Of a stretch of DNA of 64,000 bases, positions 26,274 to 35,112 are shown in pieces. The DNA is from Nostoc sp. ATCC 43529. GTDB taxonomy: Bacteria; Cyanobacteriota; Cyanobacteriia; Cyanobacteriales; Nostocaceae. The stretch lies in NCBI GenBank assembly GCA_003326205.1, contig LWTK01000052.1:31037-95036 (forward strand). The letters run 5' to 3'. The notes under the pieces are model-generated. The model did no database searches, was not told the DNA's origin, and saw only the letters and a program-made list of their open reading frames with translations. The translations under genes and the position numbers were made by a program. Position 1 is the stretch's first letter, and every line of letters begins with the position of its first letter.

Positions 26274-26756
26274 ATGGATTCTTTATCAATTAATTCCTTA
26301 CTTGAAGAGTTGAAAAATCCCGATGCTACAGTCCGCGAACAGGCAACCAGAAAAATCTGGCGAATCTGGTTTCAGCAAAAGGGAATCTATGGGCTAGAAA
26401 GGATTGACCGCAGCCAAAAATTACTAGATGCGGGCGAAATTACTGAAGCGGAAACAGCACTGACGGAACTTCTCAGAGAACAGCCAGATTTTGCCGAAGC
26501 TTGGAACAGGCGAGCTTTTCTTTATTACAGCATTGGCGATTATCAAAAATCTCTGGCAGATTGTGAGATGGTTGTGCAGATCAATCCAATACATTTTGGT
26601 GCCCTTCATGGTATGGGCTTGTGTTATGCAGCACTAGGAAGGTATGGCGAGGCAATCCGCGCTTTTAAACGCGCTCTTGAAATTCAACCCTATTCCCTGG
26701 TGAATCAAAAATTGATTCTAGAATGTACGTATAGATTGACCTACGACGGTAGATAG
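26274..26756 (+). CDS. TPR repeat protein
   Basis: The 160-residue soluble protein has tetratricopeptide repeats at about residues 45-150: LLDAGEITEAETALTELL, then AEAWNRRAFLYYSIGDYQKSLADCE and ALHGMGLCYAALGRYGEAIRAFKRALEIQP. It would mediate protein contacts. It is 21 bp upstream of the ABC transporter's binding protein and probably co-transcribed with it. Its partner is not evident. There is no signal peptide, so it acts in the cytoplasm. Confidence 0.82.
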   Translation: MDSLSINSLLEELKNPDATVREQATRKIWRIWFQQKGIYGLERIDRSQKLLDAGEITEAETALTELLREQPDFAEAWNRRAFLYYSIGDYQKSLADCEMVVQINPIHFGALHGMGLCYAALGRYGEAIRAFKRALEIQPYSLVNQKLILECTYRLTYDGR

Positions 26757-26777
26757 GAGATACTATCATACTATTTT

Positions 26778-27842
26778 ATGAATCCGTCTTCGCCCTCATC
26801 AGCAACAATTCATCGCCTAACTCGCCGTGATTTTATTCAATACGGTTCTATCTGTATTGCTAGCAGCTTAATTGCAGCTTGTACTAACAACAACCAACCG
26901 TCAACGAAAAGTTCGGGGTTGGACAAAGTGACATTCGGCACAAACTGGATAGCACAAGCAGAACACGGGGGATTCTACCAGGCGATCGCCACTGGTATTT
27001 ACAAAGACTACGGTTTAGATGTCACCATTAAAATGGGTGGCCCCCAGGTAGGGAGTGGTACTCAATTGTTGATGGGGGGTGCGGTAGATTTCTTTATGGG
27101 TTATGGCATTGATGCCGTGAATGCCATTGCACAGGGTATTCCCAAAATCACAGTCGCAGCAATTTTTCAGAAAGATCCTTGGTGTCTCATCGCCCATCCC
27201 AACACAGCAATTAAAACCCTTGGCGACCTTAAAGGCAAACCAATTTATGTCTCTGCTTCTGCCAATATTACCTATTGGCCTTTACTCGAAGCAAAGTATG
27301 GTTTTACCGACGATCAAAAGCGTCCTTACAATTTTAATCCAGCTCCTTTTTTAACTGATAAAAATTCAGCCCAACAAGGTTATGTTACATCTGAACCCTT
27401 TGCCATTAAAAAGCAGGGCGGTTTTGAACCAGTGGTATTTTTATTAGCAGATTATGGTTATCAACCATACGCAACCACTATTGAAACCAAAAAAGAACTC
27501 GTAGAAAAAAATCCCGAATTAGTGCAGCGATTTGTTGATGCTTCCATCAAAGGTTGGTATAGCTATTTAGAAAATCCCCAACCAGGTAATCAACTGATTA
27601 AAAAAGATAATCCAGAAATGACAGATGAGCAATTAGCTTATAGCATTCAAAAGCTCAACGAATATGGAATCATTCTTTCTGACATAGCAGAAAAACAAGG
27701 TATTGGCGCAATGAGTGACGAGAAGTGGAAATCACTCTTCGATAGTATGGTTGATACTAAGATTTCCCAACCCAATGTCAATTATAAAGAAGCGTATACC
27801 TTGCAATTTGTGAATAAAGGAGTAGGCTATTACAAGAAGTGA
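26778..27842 (+). CDS. ABC transporter substrate-binding lipoprotein (NMT1/THI5-SsuA-like)
   Basis: The 354-residue protein has a Tat-like N terminus (TRRDF, residues 15-19) and a lipobox LIAAC with Cys35, so it is probably exported and lipid-anchored. The mature part begins KVTFGTNWIAQAEHGGFYQAIATGIYKDYGLDV, the NMT1/THI5 pattern of proteins that bind pyrimidine-like, sulfonate or similar small substrates. QVGSGTQLLMGGAVDF and YGIDAVNAIAQGIP follow. ATPase and permease genes follow downstream. Divergence from the URC genes suggests the ligand may be a pyrimidine, but this is inference from position. Confidence 0.85.
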   Translation: MNPSSPSSATIHRLTRRDFIQYGSICIASSLIAACTNNNQPSTKSSGLDKVTFGTNWIAQAEHGGFYQAIATGIYKDYGLDVTIKMGGPQVGSGTQLLMGGAVDFFMGYGIDAVNAIAQGIPKITVAAIFQKDPWCLIAHPNTAIKTLGDLKGKPIYVSASANITYWPLLEAKYGFTDDQKRPYNFNPAPFLTDKNSAQQGYVTSEPFAIKKQGGFEPVVFLLADYGYQPYATTIETKKELVEKNPELVQRFVDASIKGWYSYLENPQPGNQLIKKDNPEMTDEQLAYSIQKLNEYGIILSDIAEKQGIGAMSDEKWKSLFDSMVDTKISQPNVNYKEAYTLQFVNKGVGYYKK

Positions 27843-27989
27843 ATCAATTTTGGGTTTTAGATTTTAGATTTATTTTATATATGATTCGGGGGCTTGCAAC
27901 CTGTTTAAATTTGTAATATTCAATCCAAAATCTAAAATTTAGAATCTAAAATTAGGTGAGCGATCGCTGTTATCCTTCAAACTTTTTGC

Positions 27990-28742
27990 ATGAGTAACCG
28001 TCCCATTATCACACTCAGTCACATTAGCAAAGTCTACGCCAATGGTACTGTTGCCCTGCAAGACTTGAATTTAGCAATTCCAGAGTCACAATTCGTTAGT
28101 TTAGTTGGCCCCTCTGGTTGCGGTAAAAGCACAGTACTGCGATTGATTGCCGGACTAGGGCCTATGAGTTCTGGTAATATTGACTGGGGCATAACTCAGC
28201 AAGCAAAAAAATTGGCTTTTGTTTTTCAAGATGCTGCACTCATGCCTTGGGCAAACGTTTGGGAGAATATACGCCTACCACTAAAGTTGGCGGGAATGTC
28301 TAAAAAAGATAGTCAAAAATTGGTGCAGCAGACATTAACGCTGGTAGGATTAGAAGGTTTTGAAGAAAACTATCCCCGCGAATTATCTGGTGGGATGAAA
28401 ATGCGGGTATCAATTGCTAGGGCATTAGTAACTCAGCCAAATGTCTTGTTAATGGATGAACCATTTGGGGCATTAGATGAAATTACTCGGAGTAAACTCA
28501 ATAGCGATTTACTCGATTTATGGTATCAACAGCACTGGACGGTGGTTTTTGTCACCCACAATATTTACGAAGCAGTCTATTTATCAAATCGGGTGCTAGT
28601 CATGGGGACAAGTCCGGGACGTATCGTAGCAGATATAGAAATTGATGCTTCCTATCCCCGTGACGATGACTTTCGTACATCATTGCTGTATAACCAATAT
28701 TGCCGTGAAATTTCTCTGCATTTAGCCCAAGCTATGAGTTAG
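27990..28742 (+). CDS. ABC transporter ATP-binding protein (SsuB/TauB-like)
   Basis: The 250-residue ATPase has Walker A GPSGCGKST at 40-48, Q-loop FVFQDAALMPW, signature ELSGGMKMR, Walker B VLLMDEPFGALDE and the switch His in FVTHN. Closest in style to SsuB/TauB/ThiZ import ATPases of the nitrate/sulfonate/thiamine-precursor group. It lies 147 bp after the binding-protein gene; the gap contains an inverted AATCTAAAATTT-type repeat that might attenuate expression. Confidence 0.92.
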   Translation: MSNRPIITLSHISKVYANGTVALQDLNLAIPESQFVSLVGPSGCGKSTVLRLIAGLGPMSSGNIDWGITQQAKKLAFVFQDAALMPWANVWENIRLPLKLAGMSKKDSQKLVQQTLTLVGLEGFEENYPRELSGGMKMRVSIARALVTQPNVLLMDEPFGALDEITRSKLNSDLLDLWYQQHWTVVFVTHNIYEAVYLSNRVLVMGTSPGRIVADIEIDASYPRDDDFRTSLLYNQYCREISLHLAQAMS

Positions 28743-28790
28743 AATTTAGAATTCTGAATACTCTATGTATAAACAGAGAGACTTTTAATA

Positions 28791-28912
28791 AGTGATTTAC
28801 AAAAAATAAATGATTCAATATTGTGGGGTGGGCATCTTGCCCGCCCGTAATTATGGGCGGGCGAGACGCCCACCCCACAAGAAATAATTGGATGTTTTTA
28901 TTTAAACGTAGC
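28791..28912. mobile_element. MITE-like element B, copy 2
   Basis: The palindrome TTGTGGGGTGGGCATCTTGC...(GCGAGACG)CCCACCCCACAAG at about 28,821-28,880 and its AT-rich flanks match the inner part of the element at 14,583-14,708. The outer 18-bp repeats of that copy are absent here. It sits between the ABC ATPase and permease genes, so transcription must read through a strong hairpin to reach the permease. Confidence 0.6.
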
Positions 28913-28920
28913 TAAAAATA

Positions 28921-29736
28921 ATGTTTAAAAAATCAAATAAAATACTAGAAAAATTAATTTCCGCTGATGTTTTCGCACCGATCGCAGTTGGTATTGTAGT
29001 ATTATTTCTATGGGATATCTTAGTGCGGGTAATGCATTTACCTCCTTATATCCTCCCAGGGCCAATATTAGTATTTCAAACCTTAATTAGTGACTGGAAT
29101 GAGCTTTTTCCATCATTATTAATTACACTGCAAATCACAATCTTTGCCTTTATTGCTGCGGCAATTTCCGGTTTGCTGATGGCGATTTTGTTCGCTCAAA
29201 GTAAATGGATTGAGCGCAGTTTATTTCCCTATGCAGTAATTTTACAGACAACTCCCATAGTAGCGATCGCACCTTTAATAATTCTTTGGCTAAAAAATAA
29301 CACTTTCGCCGCCTTAGTAGTTTGTGCCTGGATAGTGGCCTTTTTTCCCATTGTTTCTAACACTACATTAGGACTCAACAGTGTTGACCGTAACTTGCTC
29401 AACTTATTCCAACTTTACAAAGCTTCTCGCTGGCAAACACTACTATATCTCCGGTTACCTAGTGCCATGCCTTACTTTTTAGGCGGGTTAAAAATCAGCG
29501 GTGGTTTAGCATTAATTGGTGCCGTGGTTGCGGAATTTGTTGCCGGGACTGGTGGCGCAAAATCAGGTATTGCTTACCGGATTTTGATATCTAGCTATAA
29601 CTTACAAATTCCTCGGATGTTTGCAGCACTATTTCTAACAACTGGGTTGGGTGTATTGATTTTTGTTGGTCTGAGTACTTTATCTGATTTTATATTAAGT
29701 AAGTGGCATGAAAGTGCTCTTAAAGAAGAAAACTAG
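28921..29736 (+). CDS. ABC transporter permease (SsuC-like)
   Basis: The 271-residue protein has about six membrane segments, for example IAVGIVVLFLWDILVRVM, LLITLQITIFAFIAAAISGLL and AALVVCAWIVAFFPIVSNTTLG. The EAA-type coupling loop is LNLFQLYKASRWQTLLYLRLPSAMPYFLGGLKI. It is the single permease type that dimerises in SsuABC/TauABC/ThiXYZ importers. The element between it and the ATPase gene makes the operon look secondarily interrupted. Substrate as for the binding protein: unproven. Confidence 0.9.
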   Translation: MFKKSNKILEKLISADVFAPIAVGIVVLFLWDILVRVMHLPPYILPGPILVFQTLISDWNELFPSLLITLQITIFAFIAAAISGLLMAILFAQSKWIERSLFPYAVILQTTPIVAIAPLIILWLKNNTFAALVVCAWIVAFFPIVSNTTLGLNSVDRNLLNLFQLYKASRWQTLLYLRLPSAMPYFLGGLKISGGLALIGAVVAEFVAGTGGAKSGIAYRILISSYNLQIPRMFAALFLTTGLGVLIFVGLSTLSDFILSKWHESALKEEN

Positions 29737-29804
29737 ATCGGAATTTGATTATGCTCTAGAGGTCGGAGAATTTCAAGAGTTAATTCCTCTACCTTTCAAA
29801 TTTT

Positions 29805-30113
29805 TTATTCAATTTCGATATTTCTTTGTTTCCAGTAATTTGGTTTGTGCTTACCATGCGCGATGGCAATAACCCAAATCACCTCTTCAAGCTCAGTATA
29901 AAAAATCAAATAGGGAAAACTTTGAATAGTATAACGACGTATTCCTTGAATTTTATACGGAGTTCCTAAATTAGGATTTTGCTGAATTCTCATTACAGCT
30001 TTTTCCACTTCAGACAGTAAATCTAATCCCAAGCCTACTTTTTGAGCTTCATAGTAAGCTATTGCAGCATCAAGATCCTTTCGCGCTTCGGTGTGGATAA
30101 CAATAAACTTCAC
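29805..30113 (-). CDS. RelE/ParE family toxin
   Basis: The 102-residue toxin has the ParE/RelE fold signature: IHTEARKDLDAAIAYYEAQ, a long helix LLSEVEKAVMRIQQNPNLG, and the closing strands YTIQSFPYLIFYTELEEVIWVIAIAHGKHKPNYW. ParE-type toxins attack gyrase and RelE-type toxins cleave mRNA; the sequence does not decide between them. The gene overlaps the upstream antitoxin gene by 4 bp. With that gene it makes a complete two-gene module. Confidence 0.88.
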   Translation of the reverse strand: MKFIVIHTEARKDLDAAIAYYEAQKVGLGLDLLSEVEKAVMRIQQNPNLGTPYKIQGIRRYTIQSFPYLIFYTELEEVIWVIAIAHGKHKPNYWKQRNIEIE

Positions 30114-30367
30114 AAATACTTTTCTCGTAACTCAGAAAAAACTTGAGATGATGCTTCTCCAATAGCTGTTTTACGATTAATATCCTCCAATCGTTCGGTT
30201 AATTCATTATCCCAAGCAGTTTCTAGATTATCATCTATATCTCCATCTAGAGAATGAATTAAAAAGTAGGCGATTTCAGCACGTTCTTTTGCAGAAAGCT
30301 GAGAAAGTTCGAGTTTAAGTTTTTCGGCAGTTTCACTCATACTTTGAAGTTTTACCAACACATTCAC
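30110..30367 (-). CDS. Addiction-module antitoxin (putative addiction module component family)
   Basis: The 85-residue acidic protein shows the family pattern LKLELSQLSAKERAEIAYFLIHSLDG followed by ETAWDNELTERLEDINRKTA and a VFSELREKYL tail. It precedes and overlaps (ATGA) the ParE-like toxin, the usual antitoxin-first order. The Met at residue 10 (start at 30,340, MSETAEKL) is a possible alternative. The orphan 44-residue protein at 3352-3486 belongs to a comparable antitoxin group. Confidence 0.82.
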   Translation of the reverse strand: MNVLVKLQSMSETAEKLKLELSQLSAKERAEIAYFLIHSLDGDIDDNLETAWDNELTERLEDINRKTAIGEASSQVFSELREKYL

Positions 30368-30715
30368 AACTAGATTAATAATCTGAAAACAATGACTTAA
30401 AATCCAGTATTGTATTATTTTATCAATTTTATAGACTTTAATACATTTGAATCTTAAGAGGTGTTAACAAATCTTGAGTTTACTAAAATTCATTGTTTTT
30501 ATCGATGCGTAATGTATTCTGATATTAAAGATGGCAAATGGCTGTAACACAATTTAAGCGATCGCAATCCAGCAGAAGAATTAGCGATCGTGGGAGTATC
30601 GCCAGATATACTGGGTTTCCAAGCTCCTTACAAGTATAAATATACAGATTATGGCTTAGGGTAATTAATAATAAGCTATAGCAATAACCAACTTAGAAAC
30701 CCTGATTCATAAATT
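30368..30715. other. Intergenic region with a possible coding relic
   Basis: This 348 bp stretch is AT-rich with no complete gene. From about 30,550 to 30,663 on the plus strand a frame reads DRNPAEELAIVGVSPD, then KYKYTDYGLG before a stop; it looks protein-like but has no plausible start and I do not recognise it. It may be the tail of a lost gene. Confidence 0.4.
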
Positions 30716-32062
30716 ATGACGACAACCAACTTAGATACACTAATTAATTCTCTAGAAGGCATAGAAATTATCACTGAACCAGCCCAAGTCGCAAAATTAT
30801 CACACGATTATCACACCTTTAGCCCGGTGCTTGTACCAAAACTAGAGGGAAAAGTGGGGGATATTGTGGTGCGTCCCACTAGTGAAGCAGAAGTTTTAAA
30901 AGTTGCACAAACTTGTGCGAAATACCGCGTGCCTATAACCGTCCGGGGTGCTGGAACTGGGAATTATGGGCAATGCGTACCGCTGCACGGTGGCGTAATT
31001 TTAGACATGACGCGGATGCAAAAGATTCTTTGGGTGAAGCCAGGGGTGGCGCGGGTAGAAGCCGGGATAAAGTTGGCGGCTATAGATAAAAAAACACGAG
31101 AATTCAGCTGGGAAATTCGCATGGCACCCTCGACTTACCGCACAGCCACAATTGGCGGATTTATTGCTGGGGGGAGTGGAGGTATTGGCTCGATACAATA
31201 TGGATCTTTACGCGATCGCGGTAATATCTTGGCACTGCGAGTGGTAACTTTAGAAGATGAACCCAGAGCGATCGAGTTGCGGGGAGACGATGTACAAAAG
31301 GTTAACCATGCTTGGGGTATTAACGGCATTATTACCGAAGTTGAAATTCCCTTAGGGCCTGCTTATCCTTGGGCAGAAGTCATCGTTACATTTGACGAGT
31401 TTATGGCAGCAGCAAAGTTTGGTCATGCACTTGGCAATGCCGATGGCATGATTAGCAAATTGATTTCTGTCTTTGCATCGCCAATTCCCCAATATTTTCA
31501 CGCCTTACAACAATACATTCCTGAAGGTACCCATGCGGTATTTTTGATGGTTGCCGAACCGAGTTTAGAATTCTTACCCGGTTTGGTGCAACGATATGGC
31601 GGCCAGATTACTTATGAAAAATCAGCCCAAGAAGCAGCTAAAGGCACACCATTAGCAGAATTTACCTGGAACCACACCACCTTACACGCCCGGACTGTAG
31701 ACACTGGAATTACCTACCTACAAAGTATGTTTCCTGCGGGTAAAAGTCTGCAACTTGTAGAGCAAATGTATAATCATTTTGGCGATGAAGTAATGATGCA
31801 TTTAGAATTTTTTCGCGTCAACGGTGCTGTAGTTCCTGGTGGTTTGCAACTTGTACGCTACACCACAGAAGAACGTCTTAACGAAATTATGCACTATCAC
31901 GAAGAACACGGTGTGACTATTGCTAATCCTCATACCTATATTATTGAAGAGGGTGGAAGAAAAGTTATCGATCCTGAGCAGTTAAAATTTAAAGAAATAG
32001 TAGACCCCTATGGGTTAATGAACCCTGGTAAAAGCAAAGTTCTCCAATTACAGCAGAATTGA
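30716..32062 (+). CDS. FAD-linked oxidase (VAO/PCMH family, GlcD-like)
   Basis: The 448-residue protein has the PCMH-type FAD domain in its first half: GDIVVRPTSEAEVLKVAQTC, RGAGTGNYGQ (pyrophosphate loop), GGVILDMTRM, and TIGGFIAGGSGGIGSI. The C-terminal half (substrate domain) ends KEIVDPYGLMNPGKSK, typical of glycolate/D-lactate-type flavoenzymes. It follows the URC and ABC genes on the plus strand but is separated from them by the ParE pair, so a role in pyrimidine catabolism is only a suggestion. There are no partner iron-sulfur genes. Confidence 0.85.
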   Translation: MTTTNLDTLINSLEGIEIITEPAQVAKLSHDYHTFSPVLVPKLEGKVGDIVVRPTSEAEVLKVAQTCAKYRVPITVRGAGTGNYGQCVPLHGGVILDMTRMQKILWVKPGVARVEAGIKLAAIDKKTREFSWEIRMAPSTYRTATIGGFIAGGSGGIGSIQYGSLRDRGNILALRVVTLEDEPRAIELRGDDVQKVNHAWGINGIITEVEIPLGPAYPWAEVIVTFDEFMAAAKFGHALGNADGMISKLISVFASPIPQYFHALQQYIPEGTHAVFLMVAEPSLEFLPGLVQRYGGQITYEKSAQEAAKGTPLAEFTWNHTTLHARTVDTGITYLQSMFPAGKSLQLVEQMYNHFGDEVMMHLEFFRVNGAVVPGGLQLVRYTTEERLNEIMHYHEEHGVTIANPHTYIIEEGGRKVIDPEQLKFKEIVDPYGLMNPGKSKVLQLQQN

Positions 32063-32279
32063 GGAGTCTGAATTGAGAACTCAGAATTCAGAACTCAGAA
32101 TTCAGGAGTTAAAATTCAGGTATCAGAAGTAAAACAGGTTTGGTATCTGGCTAATATGCCTAGTCTATGTACTTTACGCTTCTGCAAATCTGCTATAAAA
32201 ATTGAGGTATTCTGAATTCTGAATTCTGAATTCTAAATATTCCGTGGGCAGAACCCAAAATAATATTCCAAAATCACCC

Positions 32280-33326
32280 ATGATTGAAATTGATGGTTCT
32301 TACGGAGAAGGAGGCGGACAAGTTCTTCGCACTTCCTTAAGTCTAGCCGCTATCACTGGCGAACCGATACGGATTACAGGTATTCGCGCCGGACGCAAAA
32401 AGCCAGGATTAGCACCACAGCATTTAACAGCTGTTCGTGCCGCAGCTAGAATTTGTAATGCCCAACTATGGGGTGATGCTTTGGGTTCAACGCAGCTGGA
32501 ATTTATCCCAGGTAGTGCTGTGCAACCTGGAACTTATGCCTTTGATGTTAGTAAAGCACAACCTAGTGGTTCTGCGGGTGCGATCGCTCTGATTCTCCAG
32601 ACAATTCTTCTACCTTTAGCACTAGCACCCGGCAATTCCCAAGTAACACTCAAAGGTGGAACTCATGTGAACTTTAGCCCCACAGTCACATACATTGAGC
32701 AAGTTTATCTGCGGATATTGCAACGCATGGGAGTAGAAGCAAAAGTCAAATTAGGCGCTTGGGGTTGGTATCCCCAAGGCGGCGGAGAAATAGAATTGCA
32801 AGTTACTGGTGGTTGTCAACTCCGTGGGATCGATTTGTTGGAACGGGGGACTTTACAGCAAGTGCGCGGAGTTGCTGTGGTAACAGAATTACCTTCCCAC
32901 ATTCCCCAACGCATGGCCAATCGTGCCGAAAATTTGTTAAGAGAAGCCCATTTAAAAGTTGCTGTGCAAGCGTCACGAGAAAAAGGTGTTGCACCAGGCG
33001 CGGGTATTTTCCTCACTGCTGAGTATCAAAACAGCTTAGCTGGTTTTGGTGGCTTTGGGCGTTTGCGGTTATCAGCCGAAACAGTTGCGGAAATTGCTTG
33101 TCAGCAACTACTTGAGTTTCATCACACAGGCGCACCAGTAGATGAACACTTAGCAGATCAGTTATTATTGCCAGCTGCTTTAGCCTCACAAGAAAGTCAT
33201 TATCGAGTAGCCCAAGTGAGTAGTCATTTAACTACCAATGCTGGAGTAATTCAACAGTTTGGATTAGCGCAGATTAAGGTAGATGAACTTGACAAAAAAG
33301 TGTCGGTAAAGAGTTTGATTAGATGA
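32280..33326 (+). CDS. rtcA: RNA 3'-terminal phosphate cyclase
   Basis: RtcA turns RNA 3'-phosphates into 2',3'-cyclic phosphates using ATP. I start at the ATG at 32,280 because it gives the family's N terminus MIEIDGSYGEGGGQVLR; the frame can extend to a GTG at 32,244. The protein has 348 residues and shows SLAAITGEPIRITGIRAGR, GGGEIELQV, and a C-terminal HHTGAPVDEHLADQLLLPAA containing the adenylated His region. No rtcB or rtcR is adjacent, so it is a stand-alone copy. Confidence 0.93.
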   Translation: MIEIDGSYGEGGGQVLRTSLSLAAITGEPIRITGIRAGRKKPGLAPQHLTAVRAAARICNAQLWGDALGSTQLEFIPGSAVQPGTYAFDVSKAQPSGSAGAIALILQTILLPLALAPGNSQVTLKGGTHVNFSPTVTYIEQVYLRILQRMGVEAKVKLGAWGWYPQGGGEIELQVTGGCQLRGIDLLERGTLQQVRGVAVVTELPSHIPQRMANRAENLLREAHLKVAVQASREKGVAPGAGIFLTAEYQNSLAGFGGFGRLRLSAETVAEIACQQLLEFHHTGAPVDEHLADQLLLPAALASQESHYRVAQVSSHLTTNAGVIQQFGLAQIKVDELDKKVSVKSLIR

Positions 33327-33335
33327 AACAAGTAC

Positions 33336-33514
33336 TATAGCAATCCTAAATGAGTCGTGAAAAATATGGATAGGGAAACGTAGACGCGGAACGGCTTGCC
33401 GCAGGCTACCGCCAAGGACGCCTAGACGCGGAGCGACTTCCCGCAGGGTAGGACGCAAAGATAAGAAAGAAGAAAGAGATATATAATTTTCACAAATGAT
33501 TTAGGACTGCTATA
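33336..33514. mobile_element. MITE-like element C
   Basis: The left end TATAGCAATCCTAAATGAGT and the reverse complement of the right end TATAGCAGTCCTAAATCATT pair over 27 bp (continuing into GTGAAA) with a few mismatches. The outermost TATA could include a TA target site. The core carries CGTAGACGCGGAACGGCTTG-like palindromic DNA but no transposase. A solo end lies at 42,216-42,269. Confidence 0.65.
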
Positions 33515-33693
33515 TAACAATTCTCTATAAACTTGCACTAAATAATTTAATCTCTCTTGTTGCTATTTTCTTGGCGTTCTTGGCGTTCTTAGCGGTAGCC
33601 TGCGGCAAGCCGCTGCGCGTCTACGTTTTAAAAATAAAGTGCATCTTCACAGAGAATTGGTATATTACTTTAGTAATGCTTACTATCAAAATC

Positions 33694-33808
33694 AGGCGTT
33701 GCTGAATTATGGGATGAAACCCGAACTATTGAAATCTTAAACTCCTTATTCTCTCTGCGCCTCTGCGCCTCTGCGTGAGATAAATCATCCCGCAATTATG
33801 CAACACCC
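33694..33808. mobile_element. MITE-like element D
   Basis: AGGCGTTGCTGAATTATGGG followed by ATGA at the left is opposed by the reverse complement GGGTGTTGCATAATTGCGGG followed by ATGA at the right, an imperfect pair of about 23 bp. The inside holds CTCTGCGCC tandem words. It is about 115 bp and non-coding. The repeat was read by eye and only one copy is seen in this window. Confidence 0.5.
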
Positions 33809-33949
33809 AAAATCAATATTGTGATACCTCATTAATAAAATTATGTCTGAGGTGTTGAGCAAAATAGAAATTTGTCCCATTTCCAAAAGTGGAAATGAGC
33901 CAAGCGAGTTTTATAAGTCTTTAACCCGACACAATATTACCAACTACAA

Positions 33950-35059
33950 TCAATGAATAATTGTTGTCGAATACAGGAATGGATAGTCTGTATAACCTTT
34001 CTCATCACCTCCATAGAAGGTATTGCGATCGGGTTCGTTGAGTGCTGTATTTAAACGCAGGCGTTCTGGTAAATCTGGATTGGCAAGGAATAAAGCACCA
34101 AAAGAAACTAAGTCAGCATCACCATTAGCGATCGCTGCATTTCCCTTTTCTCTGTCATATCCACCATTGGCAATTAGGGTGTATGCATAAAGAGGACGAA
34201 ACTCAGAAACAGGAATTGGCTTGCCTCCATGTCGGATATCTGCTGGTGTTGGTTCCATGAGGTGAAGATATCCTAATTCAAAAGAGTTGAGTGCAGCGAT
34301 CGCATAGCTAAATGTAGCTTTAGGATCGGAGTCATGAATATCGTTAAATGTGTTGCTGGGGGAAAGTTTAATACCCACACGATTTGCACCCCAAACATCA
34401 GTCACGGCTTCCACTACTTCCAACAAAAATCGGGTGCGATTTTTAATGGAACCACCATACAGATCGCTGCGTTGATTAGTACCATCTTGAAGAAATTGAT
34501 CGATTAGATACCCGAATGCTCCGTGAATTTCCACACCATCAAATCCGGCAGCCAGGGCATTCTTAGCTCCCTGACGGAACTGATCGACAACATCAGAAAT
34601 TTCCTCTGTTTCTAAAGCGCGAGGGGTGACAAAAGGTTGATTACCTGTATAAGTCATCGCATTACCAGCAGGTGCGATCGCCGAAGGAGCCACGGGTAAT
34701 GCTCCATCTGGTTGCAAAGATGGGTGAGAAATTCGCCCTGTATGCCATAGTTGCAAAAATATCCGCCCACCTGCATTATGCACCGCATCTGTCACCAACT
34801 GCCAGCCTGCAATCTGCTCTGGGGAATGAATTCCGGGTGTTGCTGGGTAACCAAAACCTTGGGGTGATACTTGTGAACCTTCGCTAACAATCAGCCCAGC
34901 CGTAGCACGTTGAGCATAATAAGTGGCATTGATTGGCGTTGGCGCATTGCCAGCACCAGCCCGATTACGGGTCATGGGTGCCATAACAATTCGATTTGGG
35001 AGTATATAAGGGCCAAGCTGGACAGGAGAAAATAAGTCGGTGCTAGTTAGTTGAGTCAT
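33950..35059 (-). CDS. Old Yellow Enzyme family ene-reductase with altered active-site motif
   Basis: The 369-residue flavoprotein follows the NemA/PETN reductase pattern: LFSPVQLGPYILPNRIVMAPMTRNRA, LQLWHTGRISHPSLQPDG, AGFDGVEIHG and LYGGSIKNRTRFLLEVVEAV. These enzymes reduce activated C=C bonds with NAD(P)H through FMN. The substrate-binding pair, normally His-x-x-Asn (HGANGYL), reads HGAFGYL here: His179 is kept but Asn182 is Phe, a codon (TTC) clear in the DNA. Substrate range or activity may be changed. It is followed on the same strand by an ABM protein 53 bp upstream, possibly one transcript. Confidence 0.9.
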   Translation of the reverse strand: MTQLTSTDLFSPVQLGPYILPNRIVMAPMTRNRAGAGNAPTPINATYYAQRATAGLIVSEGSQVSPQGFGYPATPGIHSPEQIAGWQLVTDAVHNAGGRIFLQLWHTGRISHPSLQPDGALPVAPSAIAPAGNAMTYTGNQPFVTPRALETEEISDVVDQFRQGAKNALAAGFDGVEIHGAFGYLIDQFLQDGTNQRSDLYGGSIKNRTRFLLEVVEAVTDVWGANRVGIKLSPSNTFNDIHDSDPKATFSYAIAALNSFELGYLHLMEPTPADIRHGGKPIPVSEFRPLYAYTLIANGGYDREKGNAAIANGDADLVSFGALFLANPDLPERLRLNTALNEPDRNTFYGGDEKGYTDYPFLYSTTIIH

Positions 35060-35112
35060 TGATATTATTACTGACTGTGAATGTTGCTTGAGAAATACGA
35101 GATTTTGTGTTT

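Larger units (their letters stand above)
33327..33949. other. Intergenic region with two MITE-like elements
   Basis: This 623 bp region has no gene. It holds the elements at 33,336-33,514 and 33,694-33,808. Between them are CTTGGCGTTCTTGGCGTT-type tandem words and a GCGGTAGCCTGCGGCAAGCC palindrome, common filler in this genome. Confidence 0.6.

Noticed and set aside
30550..30663. Possible small gene ending in KYKYTDYGLG
   Set aside because: Protein-like but without a usable start codon or recognisable family; kept only as a possible relic.
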